From a virus: DNA of 51,832 bases. How positions within the stretch are numbered: the stretch's first letter is position 1; the number at the start of each line of letters is the position of its first letter. Both the position numbers and the translations under genes were made by a program. The stretch spans positions 1,394 through 53,225 of the IMG/VR virus record IMGVR_UViG_3300030118_004854. One strand, 5' to 3'. A model generated the notes under the pieces. The model ran no database searches and was not told the DNA's origin. It was given only the letters and a program-made list of their open reading frames with translations. Shown here piece after piece: positions 12,790 to 21,879 of the stretch.

Positions 12790-13140
12790 CTAACAGCCGT
12801 CATCTTCGTGATCGTTGTTTATGTGGCGGATGCCGCCTCCGCTCTTAAAGCCTTCTGGGTATCTCGCCGTTAGCTTGTCCACGTTAGCTTGAGCAACTGA
12901 TTCTAAATCAATGCTTAAGTTAGTAGCTGCCATAGCAACATAATACAAGATATCTCCTAACTCTTTCTTGGCGTGATCTTTGTTAAGCATCTTGCCGTGA
13001 AACTCACTCTTCTTAATGAGTTCACAATACTCTCCAGCTTCGCCTGCAATCCCTAAGGCCCAATTCATTGCAGCCTCTGAGTAAGTAAGATTAGGGTTAG
13101 CAGTTCTCTTACACGCTTCTTGAAATTTATTAAAATTCAT
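12790..13140 (-). CDS. mazG: MazG-like nucleoside triphosphate pyrophosphohydrolase
   Basis: 116 residues. GEAGEYCE (Glu34, Glu37, Glu40) and KELGDILYY (Glu60, Asp63) form the ExxE...ExxD metal site of MazG-type all-alpha NTP pyrophosphatases. Cyanophages carry MazG relatives thought to influence nucleotide pools or (p)ppGpp, though activity of those proteins is debated. It overlaps the epimerase gene by 11 bases. Confidence 0.85.
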   Translation of the reverse strand: MNFNKFQEACKRTANPNLTYSEAAMNWALGIAGEAGEYCELIKKSEFHGKMLNKDHAKKELGDILYYVAMAATNLSIDLESVAQANVDKLTARYPEGFKSGGGIRHINNDHEDDGC

Positions 13141-14131
13141 CTAACAACTCTTTAATTTTTTCTGAGGATTTACCATCACCAAAAGGACATGTACTATCAA
13201 CCTGATAGTTGTTGAGCATATCCCCTACACTACTAGACAAATCACTAGGCTTGGTACACAAGACTACGTGACCAGACATTATAGCCTCTTGCCTCTCAGT
13301 ATTCTTACGACAAACAATGGCTCTTTTGTTAAAGAAAGAAGCTTCCTCTTGAATGCCACCACTGTCTGTAATGCAGAACTTACACTCTGTAAGAAGCTTC
13401 ATTGTATCATCATGGCTGAGAGGTTCAACTACATTTACATGCTGTAGAATACTTCTATGCTTTGATACGCTGGGGTTGGGATGGATCGGAAGAATAAACT
13501 CTAAATTTTCTTTATACTTTTTAGCGATATCGTCTAAGTCTCTAAACCACTGATCCATAATCACATGATTTTCTCTACGATGCAAGGTTACTAAAACTTT
13601 ATTACCGTATGACTCAGATCCCTTGTATTTGATTAAATTATCGAGAACAGTGTTCCCCACAACGTGAGAGTTTTCAATACCCTCATGCTTCAAGTTCTGA
13701 GCAGCCAGGGTAGTGGGGCACAGATTGATAGAGGTTATGCGAGAGATCATTTGACGATAACCCTCTTCTGGGTAGGGGTTGTCTAAATCATTTGTACGCA
13801 GCCCAGCCTCCAAGTGGATTACCCTGAGCTTCAAGTTGAAAGCAGCCAACGCACAAGCAAAGGCAGTTGCAGTATCCCCCTGAACCAAAACATAATCAAA
13901 ATACTTGGAGTCGTATGATGGGAACTGAGCTAGGCAATCCTCCATAACAGCATTTAGCCGCATGGAGCTAGAGTTGTGAGATTTAGCGTTAGGATACAGC
14001 CTGTAGTCTACGTCTATCTCATCTAAGAGATCCTGATGTTGTCCTGTAAACAAGAGCTTACAATCTAACTTTTCAACGAGAGGTTTAATCTTTAACCACT
14101 CTGGTCTAGTTCCAAAGCAGATGAGAATCAT
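13130..14131 (-). CDS. wecB: UDP-N-acetylglucosamine 2-epimerase
   Basis: 333 residues; interconverts UDP-GlcNAc and UDP-ManNAc through a GT-B-like fold. Seen are the N-terminal GTRPEWLK, 'VQGDTATAFA', 'HLEAGLRTND' with the following PEEGYR block, 'VTLHRREN', and 'ITDSGGIQEEASFF', all family signatures. Slightly shorter than WecB (about 375). In this operon it likely supplies ManNAc for one of the glycosyltransferases or a later sugar-modifying enzyme. Confidence 0.93.
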   Translation of the reverse strand: MILICFGTRPEWLKIKPLVEKLDCKLLFTGQHQDLLDEIDVDYRLYPNAKSHNSSSMRLNAVMEDCLAQFPSYDSKYFDYVLVQGDTATAFACALAAFNLKLRVIHLEAGLRTNDLDNPYPEEGYRQMISRITSINLCPTTLAAQNLKHEGIENSHVVGNTVLDNLIKYKGSESYGNKVLVTLHRRENHVIMDQWFRDLDDIAKKYKENLEFILPIHPNPSVSKHRSILQHVNVVEPLSHDDTMKLLTECKFCITDSGGIQEEASFFNKRAIVCRKNTERQEAIMSGHVVLCTKPSDLSSSVGDMLNNYQVDSTCPFGDGKSSEKIKELLDEF

Positions 14132-14137
14132 ATTGAA

Positions 14138-14908
14138 TTATTTAAGCCCTATGTGATAGAAAAAGTTCTTATCTTTTATATCTAATTTATTTTTAGATTG
14201 CCAAACCCTCTGAGGGGAAAAATCAATCCAATTATCAGCTAAGGGTACAAAGTTTAAGTTATTAGGTATCCTCACATTGTAGTCTAACCGTATGAAACAA
14301 TTTGTAAAAAGCTGTTCGCTAGTTCCAAATTGTCCATAACCTCCACCGCTTTTATCATAGGGCAAGAAACCAAACTTATCCTTTACTTTTTCTAGACTTT
14401 CCCTATTAGCAATTCCAAACCCTCCTGAGACATGCTTTCTTCTGAAATCGCTCTCAAAGTTTATATTAGTTAAAGCTAAAAAGCCTAGTTTAGGATCTTC
14501 TTCAAATTCGTTAACAGCTAATTGATAGTACCCTGGTCGATAAACTCGGATATCGTCTTCACAGAAGAACCAGTAATCATACTGGCCTTCAAAATGATCG
14601 TAGGCATAACTGTAAGCGCCCAAGGAGGCACCTAGCCTTTCGTGCCTATCTAATACCGTAATACTACCCCAATCTGTTTTTGTATCATTAACTTCATTCA
14701 GAAAATCTAAACACTCTTTAGGGATATCACCTTCAAAAACATTATGAACGATAATAGTATCCAAACTCTCCACACCAGGGTCGGTATTGGAATCTGTATC
14801 TAATATATACTTAAATAACTCAAGAGTTTTTAATGGTCCATCGGGGCTACAGGACACGGAACCTCTTTTAGGACCGAAGTAAACACAAAAAACTTTACAA
14901 GCCTTCAT
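14138..14908 (-). CDS. GT-A-type glycosyltransferase
   Basis: 256 residues. An N-terminal nucleotide-binding half with a conserved-looking 'CEDDIRVY' (Asp118-Asp119) in the position of the metal-binding DxD motif, then 'GGFGIANRESL', typical of acceptor loops in these enzymes. No membrane segment or signal. The donor is not predictable. Its start overlaps the aminotransferase end by 14 bases. Confidence 0.7.
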   Translation of the reverse strand: MKACKVFCVYFGPKRGSVSCSPDGPLKTLELFKYILDTDSNTDPGVESLDTIIVHNVFEGDIPKECLDFLNEVNDTKTDWGSITVLDRHERLGASLGAYSYAYDHFEGQYDYWFFCEDDIRVYRPGYYQLAVNEFEEDPKLGFLALTNINFESDFRRKHVSGGFGIANRESLEKVKDKFGFLPYDKSGGGYGQFGTSEQLFTNCFIRLDYNVRIPNNLNFVPLADNWIDFSPQRVWQSKNKLDIKDKNFFYHIGLK

Positions 14909-15992
14909 AGTTATTCACGACTTGCGTAATATGATTCAGATCGCCCTCTGATAGCCACCAACCACAGGGTATATTCATTAACCTTTTATCAAAATACTTT
15001 AGGTTAGTTAAGGATTCATCTTGATACTCTTTAAATACAGAATAGCGTAGATTGTTAACATGCGCCTGATCAGACGCAATACCGTTATCTGCTAAATAAT
15101 TTCTGAAGTGTTCCTTATCTTCAACCAAGACGCTAAAGAGCCAAGATGCAGACACGCGGTCTGCCTTCGATTTAGTAACCTTAACATGAGGATTACTAAT
15201 GTTTTTCCTTAAGAAGGCTGCGTTTTCAATGTGACTATCGATAAGGCCATCAATGTATTTCATCTGCTCCAACCCCACAACAGCATTAGTGTTGTTCATA
15301 TGGAACTTAAAACCATACTCAGGAATATCTTGATCCCATCTAGAGGAGCATTTAAACTTCCTATCTAAGCCAAACCAACGAAGCTTCCTAGCTCTAATCG
15401 CATCTTCTTCAGATTTACAAACAAGAGCACCCCCGTCAGCAGTTGTTAAGTGCTTTACTGCCTGGAAAGAGAAGCAAACGAAATCTCCGTGGTTCCCAAT
15501 ACGAACACCTTTGTAGGTAGAGCGTAATGCATGGGCTGCATCTTCAACGACCTTAACATTGTGCTCCTTCGCAATAGCTAGAATCTCATCGAGGTCACAT
15601 GGTTGTCCTCCCCAATGAACTAAAACAATTGCTTTAGTTCTTTCTGTGATCTTTTGCTTAACGCTCTCGGGGTCGATGTTTCCTGTCTCTGGGTCAATAT
15701 CTGCAAAGACCAACTTAGCACCCGTGTTATGGAAAGGTCCATTGGTAGCCATACAGGTCATAGCGGTTGAGATGACCTCATCCCCCTCCCTCAAACCGAT
15801 CAACCGACCAGCAAGAACTAAAGAGTTAGTGCAAGCGTTAGTGAGGACAGTGTTTGGATTTCCAATGTAGTCAGCAAATTCCTTTTCAAACCTATCAGAA
15901 TATTCACCTTCAGTTACAAAGCCGGAATCCCAAACACTTTGCAGTGTCTCACCGATATTTGGCGGTGAGTGTACTTTCATTAATGGTATCAT
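14895..15992 (-). CDS. DegT/DnrJ/EryC1 sugar aminotransferase
   Basis: 365 residues; PLP-dependent transfer of an amino group to a keto-sugar nucleotide. Visible are 'TNACTNSL' (cofactor phosphate), VVEDAAHA (Asp151), and FSFQAVKHLTTADGG with Lys180 as the PLP Schiff-base lysine. Normal family length. Paired with the SDR and the acetyltransferase it fits a classical route: keto-sugar formation, amination and N-acetylation. ATG 15992 overlaps the SDR stop as TAATG; Met5 is an alternative. Confidence 0.93.
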   Translation of the reverse strand: MIPLMKVHSPPNIGETLQSVWDSGFVTEGEYSDRFEKEFADYIGNPNTVLTNACTNSLVLAGRLIGLREGDEVISTAMTCMATNGPFHNTGAKLVFADIDPETGNIDPESVKQKITERTKAIVLVHWGGQPCDLDEILAIAKEHNVKVVEDAAHALRSTYKGVRIGNHGDFVCFSFQAVKHLTTADGGALVCKSEEDAIRARKLRWFGLDRKFKCSSRWDQDIPEYGFKFHMNNTNAVVGLEQMKYIDGLIDSHIENAAFLRKNISNPHVKVTKSKADRVSASWLFSVLVEDKEHFRNYLADNGIASDQAHVNNLRYSVFKEYQDESLTNLKYFDKRLMNIPCGWWLSEGDLNHITQVVNNYEGL

Positions 15993-16909
15993 TATTTAGA
16001 GTTCCTGTTAAAGTAATCAAGCATCTTCAACAAACCGTCTTGAAGAGTAACTGTAGGCTGTATAGAGGTATCCTTAACGACCTTGTCGATGTTTGCACAT
16101 CTCCTCAGTGGTTCATCCTTAGGGTAGTAGTCGGGGTAATCCTTAATAACGTATCTGCCTTCGTAGTTTAAAACGTCACAGAATACCTCAGCAAGCTCGA
16201 CCATCGTGAGTTCAGGGGTGGGGTTTCCAACATTATAAACTTCCCCGTTCTTACCATTAACTAAAACACCGAGGCACATACTAATACCATCGCCTGCATA
16301 GCAGAAGGTCCTGGTCTGTTTCCCGTTACCATACACAACAATGTCTTCATCGTTAAGATAATTTCTCATCCAGTTGGATAAAACACGGTTGTCATTAATG
16401 CCCATATAAGGTCCATAGAAATTAAAAGGTCTAATCACCTTTACATTAACACCGTATGTATTGAAATAAATATGGCACAGAGTCTCCAACACTTGCTTGC
16501 CAATATCATAACAACTTCTACTATTTCTGGTTGGGATTGTACCTATGTATGATTCCTTAGTAGGGATGTTACCCTTAGTAGGCGTCCCGTAAACCTCGCT
16601 GGAGCTATACATGATGACACTTTCGACTTTGTGCTTTACGCAATAATCCAACACATTTTTAGTCCCAACATAAGAAACATCTAACGTTTCCACTGGCTTT
16701 TTCATGTATTTCTCAGGGCTAGCGATGCCAGCACAATTGATTACATAATCATACCGTGGCAAATCGTTCAAAGGCTTACAAATATCGTCTCCGTTTTGGA
16801 TATCGTAACATCTAAAGTCATTTCCGTTCTTAATAAGAAAGTCTTTGAACCAATTACCTAAAAAGCCATCTGAGCCTATTAACAATACTTTTTTATTTTT
16901 ATCTAACAT
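15992..16909 (-). CDS. NAD-dependent nucleotide-sugar epimerase/dehydratase (SDR)
   Basis: 305 residues. GSDGFLG (12-18) is the NAD loop, SSSEVYG (102-108) holds the active-site Ser/Glu region, and Tyr134-x3-Lys138 (YDIGK) the catalytic pair. 'FNFYGPYMG' and 'TRTFCYAGD' resemble UDP-glucuronate decarboxylase and dTDP-glucose dehydratase relatives. It probably makes the keto or epimerised sugar used by the aminotransferase encoded just downstream. Confidence 0.9.
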   Translation of the reverse strand: MLDKNKKVLLIGSDGFLGNWFKDFLIKNGNDFRCYDIQNGDDICKPLNDLPRYDYVINCAGIASPEKYMKKPVETLDVSYVGTKNVLDYCVKHKVESVIMYSSSEVYGTPTKGNIPTKESYIGTIPTRNSRSCYDIGKQVLETLCHIYFNTYGVNVKVIRPFNFYGPYMGINDNRVLSNWMRNYLNDEDIVVYGNGKQTRTFCYAGDGISMCLGVLVNGKNGEVYNVGNPTPELTMVELAEVFCDVLNYEGRYVIKDYPDYYPKDEPLRRCANIDKVVKDTSIQPTVTLQDGLLKMLDYFNRNSK

Positions 16910-17474
16910 TATTTTTGGGAGTATATGATTTGTTACAAATATTTTTGTAGTTCTTAAGTCTGTCTAGATTCATCCATTCTTCTCGGATTAAACCTAAGCA
17001 TATACTGTCGAGATAAGTGCTACACTTGTAAACAGCTTTTCTCCTGATTCCTTCCTCTTTAAATCCCACCCACAAAGCAGTTTTTAAGCTAGCTAGATTA
17101 TTTTCTAAGACTTCAGTATCTAGTCTATGCATATTTAAAACTTCAAATCCAAAGTCAACTCCAGCCTCTAAAACAGGCTTAGATAATCCCTTACCTCTGT
17201 GCTCTTTAAAAACGTCGTGGGCCGACTGATAACTCCTGGATACCCAATCTATGTCGGATATTTTATATGTACCTACAGGCACCTGATCCTGGTAGACTAT
17301 GAAAAACATAGAGTCTTTGTTGTTCATAGTCTCAAACCACTTTTTTTGTTGATTTAAATTGTTAATAGTAATATGATGAGTTCCAAACCAGGATTCATCT
17401 TTCAACTCTTTCATCATTTGAAGATCTTTCTCTTCAAGAGATGCTAGTCGTAAACCATTCTTATGCTCATACAT
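16899..17474 (-). CDS. GNAT-family N-acetyltransferase
   Basis: 191 residues. 'VFKEHRGKGLSKPVLEAG' is the acetyl-CoA-binding motif A of GNAT enzymes, followed by 'LNMHRLDTEVLENN' and 'FKEEGIRRKAVY', as in RimJ/RimL-type and sugar-amine acetyltransferases. GGTGAGG 6 bases before ATG 17474 supports this start over ATG 17495. Likely acetylates the amino sugar made by the two following enzymes (inference). Confidence 0.85.
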   Translation of the reverse strand: MYEHKNGLRLASLEEKDLQMMKELKDESWFGTHHITINNLNQQKKWFETMNNKDSMFFIVYQDQVPVGTYKISDIDWVSRSYQSAHDVFKEHRGKGLSKPVLEAGVDFGFEVLNMHRLDTEVLENNLASLKTALWVGFKEEGIRRKAVYKCSTYLDSICLGLIREEWMNLDRLKNYKNICNKSYTPKNNVR

Positions 17475-17482
17475 AAAATACC

Positions 17483-18184
17483 TCACCATATGCATGTCTT
17501 AGACAAGGTAGGGGCACCTCGTAAATACCCTCTATTCGCCCCAACACCAATATCAATATTTAAAACACTACCCAAATCAATTATAGTATGATTAGGGTAT
17601 TTTTCGTAGAGTTTCTTGCAAAGTATATTTGCAAAAGGACCTGCACATAATAGAATTAAATTATGCTCTATTGCCTGATCTAGCTTACTCCCCAGATAAG
17701 GATAAACATCTTTGTTATTAATCCAAGCATCAGGACCAATTTTGTAGTGGTCATCCACTTTAAAATTTAAATTAGAGGCATCGCCGGGGGAGATCAAGGT
17801 CGTTTTATAATTGTTGAATAATGGAATAACACTTTCCCTAAAGTAATTATAGTTTGAGTTAACGAATATGTTAGCCCAAGTTAATCTCTCTTCTACTACA
17901 CTAGTAACCTCCTTCATTGACTGATGTTTCGAGTCTCCAACGCAACAACGACAGGCAATACCGATAAAGTAGTTATCCTGGTTATGCTGAAAGGAATCTA
18001 GTAAGTCTTTTCTAAGATCTTTTTGACCATCAAAGTTAAACTCTCCTTTGTGAAGTAAGTTTAACTTGTTATTGTTGATAATTGCCATCTCACCATCACC
18101 AAACCTAGCAATAGAAAATGGTTCTTTATTTTTGAGCTTCTCAGACAAATACTCAATATCACCTCTGAAGTTACTAGTTAGCAT
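17483..18184 (-). CDS. GT-D-fold glycosyltransferase (DUF1792-like)
   Basis: 233 residues. FSIARFGDGE (23-32) carries the Asp-Gly-Glu metal/donor motif of GT-D enzymes such as the streptococcal DUF1792 glucosyltransferase. 'LISPGDASNLN' and the C-terminal 'IIDLGSVLNIDIG' also fit. Overlaps the upstream GT by 11 bases. It would transfer a hexose onto a glycan or glycoprotein. Confidence 0.75.
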   Translation of the reverse strand: MLTSNFRGDIEYLSEKLKNKEPFSIARFGDGEMAIINNNKLNLLHKGEFNFDGQKDLRKDLLDSFQHNQDNYFIGIACRCCVGDSKHQSMKEVTSVVEERLTWANIFVNSNYNYFRESVIPLFNNYKTTLISPGDASNLNFKVDDHYKIGPDAWINNKDVYPYLGSKLDQAIEHNLILLCAGPFANILCKKLYEKYPNHTIIDLGSVLNIDIGVGANRGYLRGAPTLSKTCIW

Positions 18185-18908
18185 CCTTCACCAATTTCCA
18201 ACCATTATTTAAGTATTGATTGACACAAGCATCTCTCTCCATGTAGAAGGAATGATCAGATCCGTTAGCACCTTTAGAACTTGCCTTAGAGTCTTCACCG
18301 ACATGACCCTTAGTTGATGACCACATATCCGTTTTCTCTTTTGGATGCGGAGGGACATAAGTCTTAAGACCAACCATGTGTGCAGCATAACTCAACTGCA
18401 TATCTTCGCAGTTATCTAAACTTAGGGTTGCGTTCCAGAAAACCCTCATAACATTAGAAGGGAAGAACCAACAGTGACCGGCAAGATCAACCTGTTCAAT
18501 GGATTCGTTAGGGTGGCTCCAGCCTATTCTGGTGTGTGGGCGATAAGAAGGGCCTTCAAGTCTAACACCTACACCTCCAAGTATACAAGGGCCTAACTCG
18601 TCCATCGTGTTAACACAGTTCTTAAACCACTCAGAACCTGGGATGGTATCATCGTCAAATAAAACCACGTAATTAGTCTTAACTAGATTGGCCAGTGCAA
18701 ATCTTCCGTGGAACTTAAAGTTATGACTAGACTTTACAATTTTATCTACCGACAGTTTTTCAAAGTCAAAACTCTCATTATCTGGGTGATGATTTATCCA
18801 TAGCCAGATCTCAGCAGGCTTTACGCTTTGCGAGCGTATAGCTTCAATCTGCTCTTCGAGATACTCAGGCCTCCTAAAGCAATTTAGTATGACAGTAATA
18901 TCACTCAT
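18174..18908 (-). CDS. GT2-family glycosyltransferase
   Basis: 244 residues. Starts with the GT2 strand ITVILNCFRRPEYL, then FDDD at 84-87 as the metal-binding DxD region, and a C-terminal acceptor half with 'DMWSSTKGHVGED'. Soluble, no membrane helix. Overlaps both neighbours. Confidence 0.82.
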   Translation of the reverse strand: MSDITVILNCFRRPEYLEEQIEAIRSQSVKPAEIWLWINHHPDNESFDFEKLSVDKIVKSSHNFKFHGRFALANLVKTNYVVLFDDDTIPGSEWFKNCVNTMDELGPCILGGVGVRLEGPSYRPHTRIGWSHPNESIEQVDLAGHCWFFPSNVMRVFWNATLSLDNCEDMQLSYAAHMVGLKTYVPPHPKEKTDMWSSTKGHVGEDSKASSKGANGSDHSFYMERDACVNQYLNNGWKLVKDAN

Positions 18909-19536
18909 ACTTCTCAGCCACCACTGATAAAACGTTTGGAAGGTTATCGACAGGTGTTCTCAAGCTATCTTCAAAAGAAGAGACACAACGAACTTTGAAT
19001 CCTGATTCTTCTAAGAAGGTGCAGAGAGCATTTTCAGAAAAGTGCCAGATATGCTCTCCATACTTTCTATGCTTCCACTTATCAAACCATTCATCAGATA
19101 GGTAGTGACACCAAGGCAAGGAGATAAGCAGATGCTTGCACTTCAAACTTTTTACAAAGTCTATATCCTTAAAATGCTCTAACGAGTCAAAGAAAGTGAT
19201 CACATCATACTCCCAACTCAAATCACCCTGTGATGCAAACTCTGAAATGTCATGACCATTCACCTCATGTCCGTAGCTCTGCATACCTGCATTAGAGCAG
19301 ACATTTAAGAAATGTCCAAACCCATAACCAACATCCAACACAGACAAGCCCTTAACATTTTTGTAGCCCGCTTTTGACAAGTACCCAGCTAGGAATCCAT
19401 ACCTTAAGTATGAGATATTTTTCATAGCCTCCTCAGAGTATGAGGACTTTATGTAATCCTGGTCGTAATTCATTGTGATCTTTCGATCTTCCTGAACAAT
19501 GACACCATTATCTAATTTTTTATAATTATCCAGCAT
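18901..19536 (-). CDS. SAM-dependent methyltransferase
   Basis: 211 residues of class I fold. 'LSVLDVGYGFGHFL' (65-78) is the SAM-binding motif I and 'DVITFFDSLEHF' motif II, typical of sugar or polysaccharide O-methyltransferases in glycan loci. The C-terminal 'WHFSENALCTFLEESGF' is a common feature of this subgroup. Acceptor unknown; likely a glycan sugar because of its neighbours. Confidence 0.85.
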   Translation of the reverse strand: MLDNYKKLDNGVIVQEDRKITMNYDQDYIKSSYSEEAMKNISYLRYGFLAGYLSKAGYKNVKGLSVLDVGYGFGHFLNVCSNAGMQSYGHEVNGHDISEFASQGDLSWEYDVITFFDSLEHFKDIDFVKSLKCKHLLISLPWCHYLSDEWFDKWKHRKYGEHIWHFSENALCTFLEESGFKVRCVSSFEDSLRTPVDNLPNVLSVVAEKYE

Positions 19537-20407
19537 ATTGTTTTAAGTACTTCTCTATGAGCGGTAGTGCATAATTATAGTTCAAGTTCTCGACTGTATC
19601 TATTAAATCATTACCAGATTGGGTAAACCATTCGGAGGTGCTTGCACCATAGTTCTGACTCGTCAATACGTTAAGACCCAACATCTTAGCCTCCATAACG
19701 AACCTACAGCAAGACTCTGGACTTAGCGGGAAGAAGACTAGTGTAGAGTATTTTGATAGGTTTCTAAGAAACTCTTCTCTTGATGATGACTCAGGAAGAA
19801 GGTCATACTCAAGCTTATTTCCTTTGCAGAAATCCACGGCTTGAGCGGTTCCCTTAAGCCAAACATTAGAGTTATGAACGCATATCTTTCTAGAAGACGG
19901 AGAGCTATCCTTACTTATACTCCTTATCAGATCTAAGTCTTGTCTACTGAAAAGGGAGCACTTTATGTTCTCCAGATTACACTCTATGTTATTTTTCTCA
20001 AACATGGACTTGTGAAAATCTGTTAGGACAAAAACAACTTTTGCATTCTTGTAAAAATCCAATTGCTGCTTGTGCTCGTCAGGGACTAGACCTTCCATGT
20101 TATGAATCCAAGGATTTCTACCATCTGTCCCTGGCTTACCCTTATCATACTGGTGGTCATGCTCAAATATAATATACTTTGAGCCTATGAATGAGTTAAG
20201 GTATGTTTCAGGATACAAAGATCTATTACCAAAGATAAACAGGTCTTCTTCGTTCGGTTGTGGTGGCCGATCTTTGTGAGTGTAGATATGAAGTCTATCC
20301 CCATATAGGCTACGTATAAAGTCTAGGTAGACCTCGCCTGTCATGGCGGCTCCACCAAAGTCCTCTTGCTTTTTAATAAAATCAGTAATAAAATGAATCT
20401 TAGACAT
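19526..20407 (-). CDS. GT-B-type glycosyltransferase (GT4-like)
   Basis: 293 residues. The N-terminal half begins with a Rossmann strand and a Gly-Gly-Ala-Ala loop; the C-terminal half has 'SSREEFLRNLSKYSTLVFFPLSPESCCRFVMEAKMLG', the layout of the E-x7-E donor-binding region of GT4 enzymes. Shorter than usual GT4 (about 350), so the N-terminal domain is reduced. Confidence 0.65.
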   Translation of the reverse strand: MSKIHFITDFIKKQEDFGGAAMTGEVYLDFIRSLYGDRLHIYTHKDRPPQPNEEDLFIFGNRSLYPETYLNSFIGSKYIIFEHDHQYDKGKPGTDGRNPWIHNMEGLVPDEHKQQLDFYKNAKVVFVLTDFHKSMFEKNNIECNLENIKCSLFSRQDLDLIRSISKDSSPSSRKICVHNSNVWLKGTAQAVDFCKGNKLEYDLLPESSSREEFLRNLSKYSTLVFFPLSPESCCRFVMEAKMLGLNVLTSQNYGASTSEWFTQSGNDLIDTVENLNYNYALPLIEKYLKQYAG

Positions 20408-21140
20408 ATGTTGCTCCTTCTCGTTGAATTATGGAGGATGGGTGAACCCTGTAGACCTCCAACATCAGTTTCTTTTTCATAGCTTCTGCTAAACAATATA
20501 CAAAACTTTGATTAGTTATAATCATGTCAGCAGATTTAATATAACCAGCTAGACTAAGCGCATCTGAGGTATCAAGCCTTTCAACTCTACCCTGATATCT
20601 TGGGAAAGTTTTCATAAAGTATTCATATTCCCAATCAAGTGATACAAAGACAGAAGAATCAATAACGCTGTCGTCCAGTGTTTCCCAAAAAGTGTAGTTG
20701 GAGTGATATCTACAACTTCTACTCAGAATATACTTCTTGCCTTCAGGAAGTTCAAGAGAGGGAACATCTATCCAAGGGGTACCACTCCACTTACCCCTAG
20801 TCGAAAGCTTGCCTACAGAATCTAAATGTGCAGACATGAGACAGTTATACTTATTGTGCATTCTAAATTTGTCTAGATTTACATCAACTTTCTCTTCACC
20901 CCAATAGCCAATCGAGTCAATATAAGACTGTCTCTCTAGTAACGGAGTTATAAAATCTATTGATCCCTTATTTAGTTTTGTATGGTTGTAGTTAGCCCAA
21001 CGCACAAGAGGTTCCCTTAATCCTCCCTCTGGGTCCAGCAGTAAAGACCCTCCCCCTGATTCACACATAGCGGGTAGACTTAGAATAATATCTCCTAAAT
21101 CTCCACTGTGTTTAAAGATTAAGCTGTTCTCGTTGCTCAT
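20400..21140 (-). CDS. GT9/heptosyltransferase-like glycosyltransferase
   Basis: 246 residues. 'HSGDLGDIILSLPA' (11-24) is the N-terminal signature of heptosyltransferase-type GT-B enzymes; 'KSADMIITNQSFVYCLAEAM' matches the C-terminal donor site, where the family has Asp/Thr-x2-His-Ala. Shorter than WaaC/WaaF. A role on host LPS core or on a phage glycan is possible. Confidence 0.65.
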   Translation of the reverse strand: MSNENSLIFKHSGDLGDIILSLPAMCESGGGSLLLDPEGGLREPLVRWANYNHTKLNKGSIDFITPLLERQSYIDSIGYWGEEKVDVNLDKFRMHNKYNCLMSAHLDSVGKLSTRGKWSGTPWIDVPSLELPEGKKYILSRSCRYHSNYTFWETLDDSVIDSSVFVSLDWEYEYFMKTFPRYQGRVERLDTSDALSLAGYIKSADMIITNQSFVYCLAEAMKKKLMLEVYRVHPSSIIQREGATYV

Positions 21141-21879
21141 AATGATTATTAAAATCCTCTATTAATTTCTCTTCACTGGCTAAAAACTGTTTATTAATTC
21201 CCACTTTAAGCATTTCATGCCCAAGCTGACTTAAATTTCTTTTAGTTTTTTTGATGGATTCAATGCGATGGTCTACATTGATATACTTGTAGTGTAGTAA
21301 CATAAAGCCAGAGCCTTCTAATGCAGTAATTTTTTCATTAAGATCATCATAGTGCTCACTGATGTGCATACCAAAAGCTATAGAAAGATTTAGATTAGAG
21401 GAGAAGCAACTCTTTTTGGAAAAAGCCTCCGAAGGTGCTCCTTCAGTAATGATGTCAGTCAGCTTCACATCAGAATACTCAGGGAAGGATTTGCTAACCA
21501 TTTGGTAGCCATAAGGTTTAATGGCAAACTTTTCGTGCTTACCAAGAACTTCTTCTAGCCTGTCTCTCGTGCCCTGTGGGTGGTGAAAGAACTCATCAGC
21601 ATCCACCACTATTATCACGTCAAAGTCGCTCCTAAAGCTCTTGTAGGCGTTCTCCTTAACGTTCTTGAGCATTACCTCGTCGTAACCGTCATTTCGCATG
21701 GTGAAGACATCAAGGCTAACACCTGTATCCTCAGACACTTTCTTAGCTACTTCAACAGTATTATCACTAGACTCATGGTCTATTAAAACAATTTTATCTG
21801 CAATATCAGAATAGTGATGTATGAAGTAAGGAATTATCCTCTCTTCATTCCTAACTAAGGTTGTTACTAAAACTTTCAT
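21112..21879 (-). CDS. GT2-like glycosyltransferase
   Basis: 255 residues. 'LVRNEERIIPYFIHHY' and 'IDHESSDNT' are the N-terminal features of GT2 relatives acting as glycosyltransferases with a NEE motif; VVDADEF (92-98) is the DxD. The C-terminal half holds a conserved-type 'LLHYKYINVDHRIESI'. Overlaps neighbours by about 30 bases at each end. Confidence 0.8.
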   Translation of the reverse strand: MKVLVTTLVRNEERIIPYFIHHYSDIADKIVLIDHESSDNTVEVAKKVSEDTGVSLDVFTMRNDGYDEVMLKNVKENAYKSFRSDFDVIIVVDADEFFHHPQGTRDRLEEVLGKHEKFAIKPYGYQMVSKSFPEYSDVKLTDIITEGAPSEAFSKKSCFSSNLNLSIAFGMHISEHYDDLNEKITALEGSGFMLLHYKYINVDHRIESIKKTKRNLSQLGHEMLKVGINKQFLASEEKLIEDFNNHYEQREQLNL